NCBI RefSeq assembly: GCF_018613695.1
Contig: NZ_JAGGPR010000005.1
Location: forward strand, 493,571 to 557,570
DNA from: Arthrobacter sp. ISL-95
GTDB lineage: Bacteria; Actinomycetota; Actinomycetes; Actinomycetales; Micrococcaceae
Reading direction: 5' to 3'
Length of the DNA stretch: 64,000 nucleotides
The position numbers and the translations under genes were made by a program. This document shows, piece by piece, positions 8,885 to 17,873 of the stretch. The notes under the pieces are model-generated. The model was not told the DNA's origin. It was given only the letters and a program-made list of their open reading frames with translations, and did no database searches. Each line of letters begins with the position of its first letter. Position 1 is the first letter of the stretch.

Positions 8885-10126
8885 GTGACTTACGAAGCAG
8901 CTGCAGATATCGGGATCGGGTCCAAGGCCTCCATAGCAAAGTCAGCGGTGCTGGAACGCTCCGCAGTGATCGACCTCGAGGCCGTGCGGCACAACGTTCG
9001 TCAGTTCGTCGGCATCGCCTCCCCGGCCGCCGTCATGGCCGTGGTGAAGGCTGACGCTTATGGGCACGGTGCCGTGCAGGTGGCCCGGGCAGCGCTCGAC
9101 GCTGGAGCGGCCTGGCTGGGTGTCGCCCACATATCCGAGGCGCTGGCCTTGCGCGCCGCCGGAGTCGATGCTCCACTGCTCGCCTGGCTGCACACCCGCG
9201 AAAGTAACTTCCAAGCGGCAGTCGCCGCCGGCATCGACGTCGGCATCTCCGGCTGGGAGCTGGAGGCGGTAGTGGCAGCCGCACGGGAGCAGGAGCGACC
9301 CGCACGTGTGCATCTCAAGGTGGATAGTGGTCTGGGCCGTAATGGTTGCACCATTGCCGACTGGGACCGGTTGGTGGGCCAAGCCATGGAATATCAGGAC
9401 CAAGGCCTCCTGCGGGTAGTGGGTATCTTCTCCCACCTTGCCGTTGCCGACGAGCCGCAACGTCCCGAAACGGATGATCAACTGGCCGTGTTCCGCGAAG
9501 CGATCGCCATGGCCGAGGACGCGGGCGTAGACACCGAGGTCCGGCACATAGCCAACACGCCGGCAGCCCTGTCGCGACCGGACTCTCATTTCGACCTCGT
9601 GCGTGTGGGTCTCGGCATCTACGGACTTTCGCCCTTCGAAGGGGCCACCTCTGCCGAACTTGGTCTGCATCCGGCAATGACGGTCCGGACACTCTTGTCC
9701 AACTGCAAGAAGGTTCCCGAAGGCCAAGGCGTCTCCTACGGACTCAATTACCGGACCAGCGAAGAAAGCACGCTGGGCCTGGTGCCGCTGGGCTATGCAG
9801 ACGGCGTCCCAAGGATCGCCACCGGAGGTCCCGTGCGGGTGGACGGCATCACCTACCCGGTAGTTGGCCGGATTGCGATGGACCAGATGGTTATTGACTT
9901 GGGGCCGATCTCCCCGGAAGCGGCGGCAGTCCTCAAAGGCGCCGAGGCTGTCATGTTCGGCAACGGTGCTGACAACGGCCCCACCGCCGATGACTGGGCG
10001 AAAGCAGCCGGAACCAACAACTACGAAATCGTGACGCGCATCAGCCCCCGGGTCCCGCGCAGCTATATCAACGAAATGCCCGCCAACGCCGACGCCCCCA
10101 ACGCAGCTGAAACGGCAGCGCGGTGA
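8885..10126 (+). CDS. alr: alanine racemase
   Basis: PLP enzyme interconverting L- and D-alanine for peptidoglycan. The 413-residue protein has the PLP lysine in AVVKADAYGHG (Lys 55) and the second catalytic base Tyr in LVPLGYADGVPR (Tyr 304). GRIAMDQMVIDLG near the C-terminus closes the active site. A 25-residue N-terminal extension precedes the conserved barrel. First gene of the operon alr-tsaE-tsaB-rimI-tsaD; its stop overlaps the tsaE start by 4 bases (GTGA), so the two are translationally coupled. Confidence 0.97.
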   Translation: MTYEAAADIGIGSKASIAKSAVLERSAVIDLEAVRHNVRQFVGIASPAAVMAVVKADAYGHGAVQVARAALDAGAAWLGVAHISEALALRAAGVDAPLLAWLHTRESNFQAAVAAGIDVGISGWELEAVVAAAREQERPARVHLKVDSGLGRNGCTIADWDRLVGQAMEYQDQGLLRVVGIFSHLAVADEPQRPETDDQLAVFREAIAMAEDAGVDTEVRHIANTPAALSRPDSHFDLVRVGLGIYGLSPFEGATSAELGLHPAMTVRTLLSNCKKVPEGQGVSYGLNYRTSEESTLGLVPLGYADGVPRIATGGPVRVDGITYPVVGRIAMDQMVIDLGPISPEAAAVLKGAEAVMFGNGADNGPTADDWAKAAGTNNYEIVTRISPRVPRSYINEMPANADAPNAAETAAR

Positions 10127-10701
10127 GCGGAGCCCAGTGGGAGCGCACACTCACGGTCACGACGGCGGAGCAGACGCACGCGCTCGCAGCAGCTGTGGGC
10201 GGGGTACTTCAGGCGGGGGATCTCCTGGTCTTGACCGGCGAGCTGGGCGCCGGCAAGACGACGTTCACCCAAGGCCTCGGCGAGGGCCTGGGGGTCCGTG
10301 CAGGCATTATCTCGCCAACGTTTGTCCTGGTTCGGATCCATCCCAATCTCCCGGATGGCCCCAGGCCGGGCGGCCCGGACCTGGTCCATGTTGACGCTTA
10401 CCGGCTGGACTCGGCAGCTGAGATCGACGACATCGATCTTGAGAACACCATGGACACAGCGGTCACCGTGGTGGAGTGGGGCCGGGATCGGGTAGAGCAC
10501 CTTTCAGACAGCCGTCTTGAGGTTGACCTGTACAGGTCTGTTGGCGGGGAAAGCGCTGCGCCCACCACGGACGGGGCGTTCTTGAATTTCGATACGGATG
10601 ACGACGACGAACCCCGCACCATCGTTTTCCGTGGGTTCGGTCCCCGCTGGGTTGAAGCGCCGCAAGTCCTCGAACCTACTTCTCACATGGAAGGTCATTG
10701 A
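10123..10701 (+). CDS. tsaE: tRNA threonylcarbamoyladenosine biosynthesis ATPase TsaE
   Basis: Small P-loop ATPase that works with TsaB and TsaD to make t6A37 in tRNAs reading ANN codons. Walker A is LTGELGAGKTTF (residues 38-48), followed by SPTFVLV, and VEWGRDRVEHL near residue 120 is the family hallmark. At 192 residues it is longer than E. coli TsaE because of an insertion after HPNLPD and an acidic C-terminal region. The GTG start overlaps alr by 4 bases, and its TGA shares one base with the tsaB ATG. Confidence 0.95.
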   Translation: MSGAQWERTLTVTTAEQTHALAAAVGGVLQAGDLLVLTGELGAGKTTFTQGLGEGLGVRAGIISPTFVLVRIHPNLPDGPRPGGPDLVHVDAYRLDSAAEIDDIDLENTMDTAVTVVEWGRDRVEHLSDSRLEVDLYRSVGGESAAPTTDGAFLNFDTDDDDEPRTIVFRGFGPRWVEAPQVLEPTSHMEGH

Positions 10702-11372
10702 TGCTGATCCTGGCCATTGACACGTCAGCGGTTGCCAGTGCGGCCCTGATTTCGGACGATGCCATGGAAAGCGTGGTGGACTCTTTCGCCACGGCGGACA
10801 CCCGCAGCCACGCCGAAGTACTGGCTCCCGGGATCGAGAAACTCTTGGCTGGTGCCGGCGTCACGGGCGCGGACATCGATGCGATCGTCACCGGTGTTGG
10901 ACCTGGTCCCTTCACGGGCCTCCGCTCCGGCATTGCGACCGCCCGCACCCTCGCTTTCGTCTGGAACAAGCCGTTGTACGGACTGATGAGCTTGGACGCC
11001 ATCGCTTTGGAAGTGGCGGAGTCAACGGCCGCCACCCCCGAGTTCCTTGTGGCCACGGATGCCCGACGCAAAGAGGTCTACTGGGCCCGCTACACGCTGG
11101 CTGAAGGCCAGCTTCCGGAGCTCGTGGATGGCCCCCACGTGGGTTTCGCCACCGAGCTCCCGGACTTGCCGGTTTTCGGGGCGGGCGCAGGCTTGTACTC
11201 CGATGTCCTCACGGCGGACGAAGACTTCGCCCAAACCCAACCGGATGCGGCGTCGCTGGGCCAGTTCGCTTTGGCCAAGCTGACGGCCGGACAGGCATTG
11301 CTGGATTCCACGCCGTTGTATCTGCGCGAATCGGATGCCCAGGTGCCCGGGCCGAGAAAGCGTGCGCTGTGA
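10701..11372 (+). CDS. tsaB: tRNA threonylcarbamoyladenosine biosynthesis protein TsaB
   Basis: ASKHA-fold partner and scaffold of TsaD in t6A synthesis, 223 residues. It begins LILAIDTSAVASAAL and contains HAEVLAPGIEKLL and the GPGPFTGLRSGIATARTLAF signature of the TsaB family. The metal-site histidines of TsaD are absent, as expected for TsaB. ATG 10701 is preferred over TTG 10698 because GGAAGG lies 6 bases upstream. Coupled to tsaE by a one-base stop/start overlap. Confidence 0.95.
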   Translation: MLILAIDTSAVASAALISDDAMESVVDSFATADTRSHAEVLAPGIEKLLAGAGVTGADIDAIVTGVGPGPFTGLRSGIATARTLAFVWNKPLYGLMSLDAIALEVAESTAATPEFLVATDARRKEVYWARYTLAEGQLPELVDGPHVGFATELPDLPVFGAGAGLYSDVLTADEDFAQTQPDAASLGQFALAKLTAGQALLDSTPLYLRESDAQVPGPRKRAL

Positions 11373-11385
11373 TGGGAAGAACACT

Positions 11386-11889
11386 GTGAAACTCTCACCC
11401 AAGCTGGAACTCGCCGGTGTGTCACTGCGCGATATGACCGAGGCCGACATCCCGGCAGTGGAGACGTTGGAGCGACGGTTGTTCCCTATGGACGCCTGGC
11501 CGTTGCAGATGTTCTTCGACGAGCTGGCTCAACCCGAGACGCGGCGCTACGTGGTGGCGGAGGTTGCCGGGGAGATTGTGGCTTACGCCGGGTTGATGTG
11601 CATCGAGCCGATCGCGGACGTCCAGACGATCGCCGTCGTGCCTGAATTCGAGGGTAAAGGTATTGGCTCCGCAGTCCTGACCGAGTTGATCGAAGAAGCG
11701 CGCCGCCGCCGTGCGGCCGACGTCCTGCTGGAGGTGCGGGCGGACAACCCCCGCGCCCAGCAACTGTACTTGCGGTTCGGTTTCGAGCAGATCCATGTCC
11801 GTCCCCGCTATTACCGGGACGGTACCGACGCCCTGATCATGCGGCTAGAACTGAACAAACCACAGTCCCACGAAGGAGCCACAACGTGA
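11386..11889 (+). CDS. rimI: ribosomal protein S18 alanine N-acetyltransferase
   Basis: GNAT enzyme that acetylates the N-terminus of ribosomal protein S18; in actinobacteria it may also acetylate other proteins. It has 167 residues from GTG 11386, which follows a GGGAAG site. [20 protein letters not shown] is the acetyl-CoA loop, and [20 protein letters not shown] is the typical RimI C-terminal motif. Its position between tsaB and tsaD is the usual actinobacterial order and supports RimI over a generic GNAT. Its stop overlaps tsaD by 4 bases. Confidence 0.92.
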   Translation: MKLSPKLELAGVSLRDMTEADIPAVETLERRLFPMDAWPLQMFFDELAQPETRRYVVAEVAGEIVAYAGLMCIEPIADVQTIAVVPEFEGKGIGSAVLTELIEEARRRRAADVLLEVRADNPRAQQLYLRFGFEQIHVRPRYYRDGTDALIMRLELNKPQSHEGATT

Positions 11890-13046
11890 GCGGGCAGTAT
11901 CCGGAACAGTCCAAGCAGCCTCTGGTGCTGGGCATCGAGTCTTCCTGCGACGAGACCGGTGTGGGGATCGTGCGGGGAACCACCCTTTTGACCAACACAG
12001 TGTCCTCGTCCATGGATGAGCATGTTCGCTTTGGCGGCGTCATCCCGGAGATCGCATCACGCGCGCACCTGGACGCTTTTGTGCCCACGCTGCAGGAGTC
12101 GCTGCATGAGGCCGGTGTCACCTTGGAGGATATCGATGCCATTGCCGTGACGTCCGGCCCCGGCCTGGCAGGAGCCCTCATGGTGGGTGTTTGTGCTGCA
12201 AAAGCGCTGGCTGTGGCCACGGGCAAGCCACTGTACGCGATCAATCATCTTGTGGCGCACGTTGGTGTGGGGCTGCTGGACAGAAAGCCCGCGTCGAACG
12301 GAAGGCCCGACGCCGGTGCTTCCGACGCCGGCGCTGCCGCCGGCTTGGGTGCCGGCAGGCTGCCGGAGAACCTCGGAGCATTGCTGGTATCGGGCGGGCA
12401 CACGGAAATCCTGCGCATCCGCAGCATCACGGACAACGTGGAGCTCCTGGGTTCAACCATCGACGACGCCGCGGGCGAAGCCTACGACAAAGTGGCCCGC
12501 ATTCTTGGACTCGGCTACCCCGGTGGACCAGCCATCGACAAACTGGCACGCCAAGGCAACCCCAAATCCATCCGCTTCCCGCGTGGACTCACCCAGCCTA
12601 AATACATGGGCACGGCGGAGGAGAAGGGCCCCCACCGCTACGACTGGTCCTTTAGCGGCCTGAAAACTGCCGTGGCCCGGTGCATTGAGCAGTTCGAAAC
12701 CCGAGGCGAGGAAGTCCCCGTGGCGGACATCGCCGCAGCGTTCCAGGAAGCCGTGGTGGACGTCATTAGTTCCAAGGCGGTCCTGGCCTGCAAAGAGCAC
12801 GGGATCACCGATGTGCTGCTCGGCGGGGGTGTGGCAGCGAACTCGCGCCTCCGGGAACTGACGGGACAGCGCTGTACCTCCGCTGGAATCAAGCTGCACG
12901 TTCCACCGCTGGACCTCTGCACAGATAACGGAGCCATGGTTGCTGCGCTCGGTGCCCAGCTGATCATGGCCGGCATCGGCCCCAGCGGAGTCTCCTTCGC
13001 GCCGGATTCCTCCATGCCGGTTACTACGGTGTCAGTGCCCGCCTAA
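11886..13046 (+). CDS. tsaD: tRNA N6-adenosine threonylcarbamoyltransferase TsaD
   Basis: Transfers the threonylcarbamoyl group to A37 of tRNA. The 386-residue Kae1/Qri7 family protein has [13 protein letters not shown] at the N-terminus, then [13 protein letters not shown]. The iron ligands are His 121 and His 125 in NHLVAH, a variant of the common HHxx[12 protein letters not shown] and [12 protein letters not shown] complete the nucleotide site. An Ala/Gly-rich insertion (about residues 137-160) precedes [12 protein letters not shown] 11886 overlaps the rimI stop by 4 bases, with AAGGAG upstream. Last gene of the operon. Confidence 0.97.
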   Translation: MSGQYPEQSKQPLVLGIESSCDETGVGIVRGTTLLTNTVSSSMDEHVRFGGVIPEIASRAHLDAFVPTLQESLHEAGVTLEDIDAIAVTSGPGLAGALMVGVCAAKALAVATGKPLYAINHLVAHVGVGLLDRKPASNGRPDAGASDAGAAAGLGAGRLPENLGALLVSGGHTEILRIRSITDNVELLGSTIDDAAGEAYDKVARILGLGYPGGPAIDKLARQGNPKSIRFPRGLTQPKYMGTAEEKGPHRYDWSFSGLKTAVARCIEQFETRGEEVPVADIAAAFQEAVVDVISSKAVLACKEHGITDVLLGGGVAANSRLRELTGQRCTSAGIKLHVPPLDLCTDNGAMVAALGAQLIMAGIGPSGVSFAPDSSMPVTTVSVPA

Positions 13047-13057
13047 CGCCACGCGGG

Positions 13058-14209
13058 CTAGGCGTCCGGACCCTTGCGCATTTGTTGGACGAGGTCCATG
13101 ACCACGGCCTGAAGGTCACCGTTGTGTTCTGCGGCGACGCGGCGCTGGCGCTGGTAGCTTGCTCCCCGTTCGATGATCTTCAGGACGTCTGCCAGCTCTT
13201 CGGAGCAACCCAGCTTTGCTGCCACGGGTTCCAGCCGCGCGACGGTTTCCGCCAAGTGTTCCGTGACCAGCTGCTCGTTGCCCTCGGCGTCAAGAATGAT
13301 GATGGCTTCCATGCCGTAGCGTGCGGCTCTCCATTTGTTCTCCTGCACATGCCATGGCGGCATGGTGGGGATGCTGCCGCCTGCGTCAAGGATGGAAGAG
13401 AACTCGTCTACCAGGCATTGAGTGAGCGCGGCAATGGCGCCTACTTCTTCAAGAGTGGCCAGGCCGTCGCAGATGCGCATCTCGATGGTGCCCAGGTTGG
13501 AGACCGGCCGGATGTCCCAACGGATTTCAGAGGTGGCGTCGATGACACCGGTGGTGAACATGTCCTGGACGTAGGACTCGTACGCCTCCCAGCTGTCGAA
13601 CTGGAAGGGCAGTCCGGCGGTGGGAAGCTGCTGGAACATGAGCGCACGCTGGGAGGCATAGCCGGTTTCTTCTCCGGCCCAGTAGGGGCTGGAGGCGGAC
13701 AGTGCCTGGAAATGCGGGAAGTAATTGACCAAACCGTCCAGGATGGGGAGGACCTTGTCCCTGCGGTCGATGCCCACATGGACGTGAACACCGTAGATCA
13801 CCATTTGGCGTCCCCACCATTGGGTCCGCTCAATCAGCTTGGCGTAGCGCTCCTTGTCCGTGACGGGCTGGAGCAGGGGAGGGCTGAACGGGTGGCTGCC
13901 TGCGCAGAACACTTCCACGCTCATGGGGTCGGTGACTTCGCGGACGGCGGCGAGGGAACGGCTGAGGTCCTCTTTGGCATCCTTGACTGTTTCGCAGATC
14001 CCAGTAACCAATTCAACGGTGTTGAGGAGCAGCTCGCGCTTGATATGGGGGTGTTCGTCGTCCTCGTTGAGGTCGGGGTGGTTTGCGGCGACGCCCTTCA
14101 AGACGTCGTTAGCCACTGATACCAATTCCCCGGTGCGTGCATTGACGAGCGCCAACTCCCATTCCACACCCAGTGTCGATTGCCTGGATGGCGCAAAATC
14201 AATCTGCAC
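13058..14209 (-). CDS. GCS2-type glutamate--cysteine ligase / carboxylate-amine ligase (YbdK-like)
   Basis: A 383-residue member of the glutamate-cysteine ligase 2 family. STLGVEWELALVNARTGEL at the N-terminus provides the metal-binding Glu residues. HVHVGIDRRDKVLPI and GTIEMRICDGLATLEEV are characteristic of the family. Weak gamma-glutamylcysteine synthesis is known for YbdK; the role in mycothiol-producing actinobacteria is not settled. It is convergent with tsaD (11 bases apart) and divergent from the Zur-controlled unit. The N-terminal MQIDFAPS supports ATG 14209. Confidence 0.88.
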   Translation of the reverse strand: MQIDFAPSRQSTLGVEWELALVNARTGELVSVANDVLKGVAANHPDLNEDDEHPHIKRELLLNTVELVTGICETVKDAKEDLSRSLAAVREVTDPMSVEVFCAGSHPFSPPLLQPVTDKERYAKLIERTQWWGRQMVIYGVHVHVGIDRRDKVLPILDGLVNYFPHFQALSASSPYWAGEETGYASQRALMFQQLPTAGLPFQFDSWEAYESYVQDMFTTGVIDATSEIRWDIRPVSNLGTIEMRICDGLATLEEVGAIAALTQCLVDEFSSILDAGGSIPTMPPWHVQENKWRAARYGMEAIIILDAEGNEQLVTEHLAETVARLEPVAAKLGCSEELADVLKIIERGASYQRQRRVAAEHNGDLQAVVMDLVQQMRKGPDA

Positions 14210-14346
14210 GTAGTCCCCTCATTGTCTTGTCTCAGCCGGACACGGTTCCCCGCTGTGGGGCCGCCAGCGGTCGGAACAAGTCTAATGCAGCCGGAACGCA
14301 GGTTGCTGCTGTGGCCTTCCAAGGGAGAGCTTCCTTAATTTGCTAA

Positions 14347-14361
14347 TGAGAATGTTTCTCA
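14347..14361. promoter_or_regulatory. Zur-like operator (perfect 6-3-6 inverted repeat)
   Basis: TGAGAA-TGT-TTCTCA is a perfect palindrome with a 3-base centre, the form of actinobacterial Zur boxes in AT-rich context. It lies one base upstream of the -10 box TAGTAT, so a bound repressor would block RNA polymerase. The downstream genes (CobW-like, zinc-free L36) are the standard zinc-starvation targets, which strongly supports Zur. Confidence 0.85.
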
Positions 14362-14362
14362 A

Positions 14363-14368
14363 TAGTAT
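14363..14368 (+). promoter_or_regulatory. -10 box of the Zur-controlled leaderless transcript
   Basis: TAGTAT is separated by 6 bases from ATG 14375. There is no ribosome binding site, so the message should be leaderless. Confidence 0.6.
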
Positions 14369-14374
14369 GGCTGC

Positions 14375-15526
14375 ATGCATCTCACAGTCCTCAGTTCCCT
14401 GGACAGCCAATGCCGCGAGTCAGCCGCGGCCAGGCTCGGTCAAACCCACCACAACTCCGTAGTGGTCCTTCACGATCTTCTGGATGGCTCCTTGGTGTTG
14501 CGGCGCGTCTATCGTGACGGCCAGCTGTTTGAGCGTGAAACCACGGTATTGGAGCATGGCTGCCTAAGCTGCACGGTCAGGTTGGATGTAGTCCCGACGG
14601 CGGAACGCCTCGCCTCGTGCGGCTTCGACCACGTTGTCCTTGGCCTCCCGCCCGGCGTTGCCGCAGCAATGGCAGTTGCTGAGCTTCGGCTTGGTCTGAC
14701 CCGCCCTGCGCTGATCGACAACGCAGTACTGGCCCTGGACCCTGTGGACTTGGATGACCATATGTGGGACCGTCACACGCTGTTCGAATCCGGATTTACG
14801 TCCTTGCCCACTGATGATCGAACCAGCGGGGAATTTCTGATCGGCGAGTTCGGCCAGGTGGATACCGTGATGGTCCACCCCGGGCTGGGGGCGGTGCTGA
14901 CCGGTGAAACCCGCGAAGACTCCGCACAGTGGCAGTTGGGTGTCGAATTGCTAGGCCAGTTGGCTTTCCATGCCGGCGTTGTTGGCGCGGCTGATACATA
15001 CCGGCCGGGATGTTTCGACGACGCCGAAGCGGCGGCACGCAACCGGCCCGGCGTCGTGCGTGTGCCCGTTAGCGAAGCGGACGGTTCCTACCGGACGGTG
15101 CTCCACAAAGCTGGCCGTCCGTTGCATCCCGGACGCTTCCGCGATGCACTTCCCCGCCTGTCGGCCGGAACGCACTGGATGCGAGGCCGCCTCTGGATCG
15201 CATCAGCGCCTACAACAAGGATCGCCGTCCAGGGAATCGGGCCGCGTGTGTGGCTCGAAAGCACTGGAAAGTGGTTGGCCGACTCCGCGGAATCAGTGCC
15301 CGGCCTTGCGCGCCCGGGAAACGCGGGTGCGGACGTGGACTCCCTTCTTGACTGGCACCCCAACCATGGCGACCGCGGAACCGTACTGGCCATCACCGGA
15401 CGGTCCGAGGATATTGATGCGCAGGAAATCAGTGAACTGCTGGAGGGTTGCCAATTGACGGAAGCCGAGATGAAGCAGGATTTCGGCGTCTGGGACGATC
15501 CCCTGGAACTTAGCGACGCCCTCTAA
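14375..15526 (+). CDS. CobW/COG0523-like protein lacking the GTPase P-loop, Zur-controlled
   Basis: A 383-residue protein with the overall layout of the CobW (G3E) metallochaperone family. The metal motif is HGCLSCTVR (CxxC in place of CxCC) near residue 62. The C-terminal CobW domain has [24 protein letters not shown] and [18 protein letters not shown]. The N-terminus [19 protein letters not shown], where GxxGxGKT should lie, has no GK(S/T), and the later Glu-containing switch reads LGLPPG. GTP hydrolysis is therefore doubtful. It is followed by the zinc-free L36 gene after 49 bases, which fits a zinc-starvation role such as zinc allocation or ribosome adaptation. Confidence 0.8.
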   Translation: MHLTVLSSLDSQCRESAAARLGQTHHNSVVVLHDLLDGSLVLRRVYRDGQLFERETTVLEHGCLSCTVRLDVVPTAERLASCGFDHVVLGLPPGVAAAMAVAELRLGLTRPALIDNAVLALDPVDLDDHMWDRHTLFESGFTSLPTDDRTSGEFLIGEFGQVDTVMVHPGLGAVLTGETREDSAQWQLGVELLGQLAFHAGVVGAADTYRPGCFDDAEAAARNRPGVVRVPVSEADGSYRTVLHKAGRPLHPGRFRDALPRLSAGTHWMRGRLWIASAPTTRIAVQGIGPRVWLESTGKWLADSAESVPGLARPGNAGADVDSLLDWHPNHGDRGTVLAITGRSEDIDAQEISELLEGCQLTEAEMKQDFGVWDDPLELSDAL

Positions 15527-15575
15527 TCCAGACACAAAAAGCCAGCCCAAACACCCAACAAAAAGGAGAAACACC

Positions 15576-15698
15576 ATGAAGGTCAGGAATTCGCTGCGTG
15601 CCCTCAAGAAAATCCCCGGCGCCCAGATTGTCCGCAGGCGCGGACGCACCTTTGTCATCAACAAGAACAACCCGCGGATGAAGGCGCGGCAGGGCTAA
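15576..15698 (+). CDS. rpmJ: ribosomal protein bL36, zinc-independent paralogue
   Basis: A 40-residue basic protein, [20 protein letters not shown] at the N-terminus and [12 protein letters not shown] at the end. The zinc-ribbon cysteines of normal bL36 are absent, which marks the C-minus paralogue (YkgO type). Such proteins replace the zinc form when zinc is scarce and are repressed by Zur. AAAAAGGAG lies 6 bases before ATG 15576. Cotranscription with the upstream CobW-like gene is likely since no promoter or terminator separates them. Confidence 0.95.
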   Translation: MKVRNSLRALKKIPGAQIVRRRGRTFVINKNNPRMKARQG

Positions 15699-15739
15699 GC
15701 GCGGGGCAGTCCACGGACGGCAGCGCTGAAAGGGCGTTG

Positions 15740-15745
15740 TTTAAT
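15740..15745 (+). promoter_or_regulatory. -10 box of the AroE-like gene
   Basis: TTTAAT ends 6 bases before ATG 15752, another leaderless arrangement. It implies separate transcription from the Zur unit, although read-through from rpmJ is possible. Confidence 0.4.
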
Positions 15746-15751
15746 GGGGGA

Positions 15752-16564
15752 ATGCCAATCCTGAACAAAGACATGTCCCTGTGCATTTCGCTTGCGGCCC
15801 GGCCCAGCAATATCGGGACCAGGTTCCACAACTATTTGTACGATCTGCTCGGCCTGAACTTTGTCTATAAGGCATTCGCCCCCGCGGACATCGCCCTTGC
15901 GGTGGCGGGCATCCGCGGCCTCCCGATCCGGGGCGCCGCGGTGTCCATGCCGTACAAGGAAGCCGTCATCCCGCTGGTTGACGTCATGGACCCGTCAGCA
16001 AAAGCCATTGATTCCGTGAATACCATCGTGAACAACCACGGCGTCCTCACCGCCTACAACACGGACTACATCGCCATTGCCCGGCTCTTGAAGGACCACA
16101 AGGTTCCCAACAGCCACACCGTGCTGCTCCGTGGTGCCGGCGGTATGGCCAAAGCTGTTGCCGCAGCCCTTCGGGACGCCGGGTTCACTGCCGTGACCAT
16201 TGCGGCCCGCAATGAGTACACCGGCCGTGCCCTTGCCGATCTCTACGGATTCGCATGGCAGAACGACGTCAACGGTTCCACCGCGAACCTCATCATCAAT
16301 GTCACGCCTCTGGGAATGGCAGGTGCGGATGAGGCGGCCCAGTCGTTCGATGACGCCACAATTTCCGCGGCACAGGTAGTGTTCGACGTCGTGGCGTTGC
16401 CCTCCGAAACGCCGCTGATCAGCGCTGCCCGGAAGGCGGACAAGAAGGTAATCACGGGCGCTGAGGTCATTGCCATCCAGGCCGAGGAACAGTTTGTCCT
16501 GTACACCGGCGTGCGCCCGAGCCCTGAGCAGGTCCGCGAAGCCTCGGAGTTTTCGCGCCGCTAA
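15752..16564 (+). CDS. shikimate 5-dehydrogenase-like protein
   Basis: A 270-residue two-domain oxidoreductase of the AroE family. The catalytic lysine is in AVSMPYKEAVIP and the NAD(P) loop in LLRGAGGMAKAVAAAL. NTDYIAIARLL stands where AroE has NTDxxG, and the substrate-binding S-x-S motif is replaced by SLAARPSNIG. These changes suggest a substrate other than shikimate, or a diverged AroE paralogue. ATG 15752 is chosen by its -10 box; MSLCISLAAR at 15773 is an alternative start. Role unproven. Confidence 0.75.
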   Translation: MPILNKDMSLCISLAARPSNIGTRFHNYLYDLLGLNFVYKAFAPADIALAVAGIRGLPIRGAAVSMPYKEAVIPLVDVMDPSAKAIDSVNTIVNNHGVLTAYNTDYIAIARLLKDHKVPNSHTVLLRGAGGMAKAVAAALRDAGFTAVTIAARNEYTGRALADLYGFAWQNDVNGSTANLIINVTPLGMAGADEAAQSFDDATISAAQVVFDVVALPSETPLISAARKADKKVITGAEVIAIQAEEQFVLYTGVRPSPEQVREASEFSRR

Positions 16565-16577
16565 CGCTTGTGATGCG

Positions 16578-17807
16578 CTAGGCCGTAACAGGCTCCACGA
16601 CTATGGCCACTCTTTCCTCGCCGATCCTGGTGAGGACCAGGGTGGCTGTTTTCGCGTCCGTGCCTTTTGCGGGTTTGGCGGGAAGCAGTTGTTTCCGCAG
16701 CTCTTCCGGAGTCACGGCCGTGCCGCGTTTCTTGATATCGAGCACCGTAATGCCGTTTACCTTCACCCATGCCTTGAGCGCCTTGACGTTGTAGGGCATC
16801 ACCTCAAGCACCTTGTAGGCACGGGCGAACGGGGTGTCGTGCAGTTCAGGAGCACAGATGTAGGCAATGTGCTCGTCCACGAGGTGGCCATCCAGCCGTT
16901 CAGCGACGTCGGCTACCAGCCCTGCGCGGATTACCGCGCCATCGGGTTCGTAGAGAAAACCCTCAACAGGCCCGACGGCGGCTACCGGGCCGCCGTCGAA
17001 ATCCGCACCGCTGGTGATTTCCGCAGCGCCCTGCGCGCCAATCACCAAGGCGGCGCGACGCACGCCCGGGCGGGACACTGCGTTGAACCACAAAGTCACT
17101 TCGGTAACATCGCCGCCAACCGAAACCCACTGGGCCTCGCAGCCTGACGGCACCGAGTCATAGGGAATGCCCGGACCCATTTTGACGCCGATGGCGCGGC
17201 CGGTAGCCGCGAGGCGTTCAACGAAGGACAACGGGGGAGAAAAGGCTTCAGGATCCCAAATCCGCTTGGTCCCGGACGTGGACGTGGTTCGCCGGGCGGG
17301 ATCCAGCCATACGCCGTCGATCCCCTCCAGCTCCACGGTTGTTGCATCAGAGTGCACCACGGTGGCATGCGGAAAAGGCATGAGGTTGATGGTGGCGCAG
17401 GCAGCAGTGGTTTCATCCATCTCCACGGCGGTCACCGAAATCTCCATGGACGCCATGGCCATGGAATCGGCACCAAGGCCGCAACCGAGATCTGCAACGT
17501 GGGAGATTCCGGCTTTCGCGAAACGCTCGGCGTGGCGGGCGGCGACGTTCAAGCGCGTTGCCTGCTCCAAACCGGCTTGGGTGAACAACATCTGCCGGGC
17601 AAACTCACCGAACTTTGCCTCTGCACGTGTCCGCAGCCGGGATTGCGTGAGGACCGCAGCTACCAGTTCAGGGGAGTGCCCCGCCTTCCGGAGGTCGGCG
17701 TTAACGCTGAACGAGTCGGCCTCCCGGTAGGGTCCCAGTGAGGCAAGAAGTTCCCATCCTTCTGTAGTCAGCAAGGGCGCGATCTGTTCCTGCGGTGCGT
17801 GAGACAT
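16578..17807 (-). CDS. class I SAM-dependent methyltransferase with THUMP-like domain
   Basis: A 409-residue protein. The SAM-binding motif VADLGCGLGADSMAMA lies near residue 105, followed by acidic motif II VTAVEMDE. GVWLDPARRT near residue 165 replaces the catalytic NPPY/DPPR of nucleic-acid methyltransferases. The C-terminal 60 residues, with KKRGTAVTPEELRKQL and ATLVLTRIG, match the THUMP-like domain found in a conserved actinobacterial family. RNA is the expected substrate, but neither target nor activity is known. It is convergent with the AroE-like gene, 13 bases apart. Confidence 0.8.
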   Translation of the reverse strand: MSHAPQEQIAPLLTTEGWELLASLGPYREADSFSVNADLRKAGHSPELVAAVLTQSRLRTRAEAKFGEFARQMLFTQAGLEQATRLNVAARHAERFAKAGISHVADLGCGLGADSMAMASMEISVTAVEMDETTAACATINLMPFPHATVVHSDATTVELEGIDGVWLDPARRTTSTSGTKRIWDPEAFSPPLSFVERLAATGRAIGVKMGPGIPYDSVPSGCEAQWVSVGGDVTEVTLWFNAVSRPGVRRAALVIGAQGAAEITSGADFDGGPVAAVGPVEGFLYEPDGAVIRAGLVADVAERLDGHLVDEHIAYICAPELHDTPFARAYKVLEVMPYNVKALKAWVKVNGITVLDIKKRGTAVTPEELRKQLLPAKPAKGTDAKTATLVLTRIGEERVAIVVEPVTA

Positions 17808-17861
17808 GGGATCAAGCCTAATGGCGCGGCGCTTGACAAGGTGACCGCCGAACCAGCCGGA

Positions 17862-17867
17862 TAGGGT
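17862..17867 (+). promoter_or_regulatory. -10 box of the small membrane protein gene
   Basis: TAGGGT precedes ATG 17874 by 6 bases. TTGACA at 17833-17838 looks like a -35 but is 23 bases away, too far for a normal promoter. Confidence 0.4.
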
Positions 17868-17873
17868 TGTTTT

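Noticed and set aside
17833..17838. TTGACA as -35 of the small membrane gene
   Set aside because: It lies 23 bases from the TAGGGT box, outside the 16-19 range for vegetative promoters.
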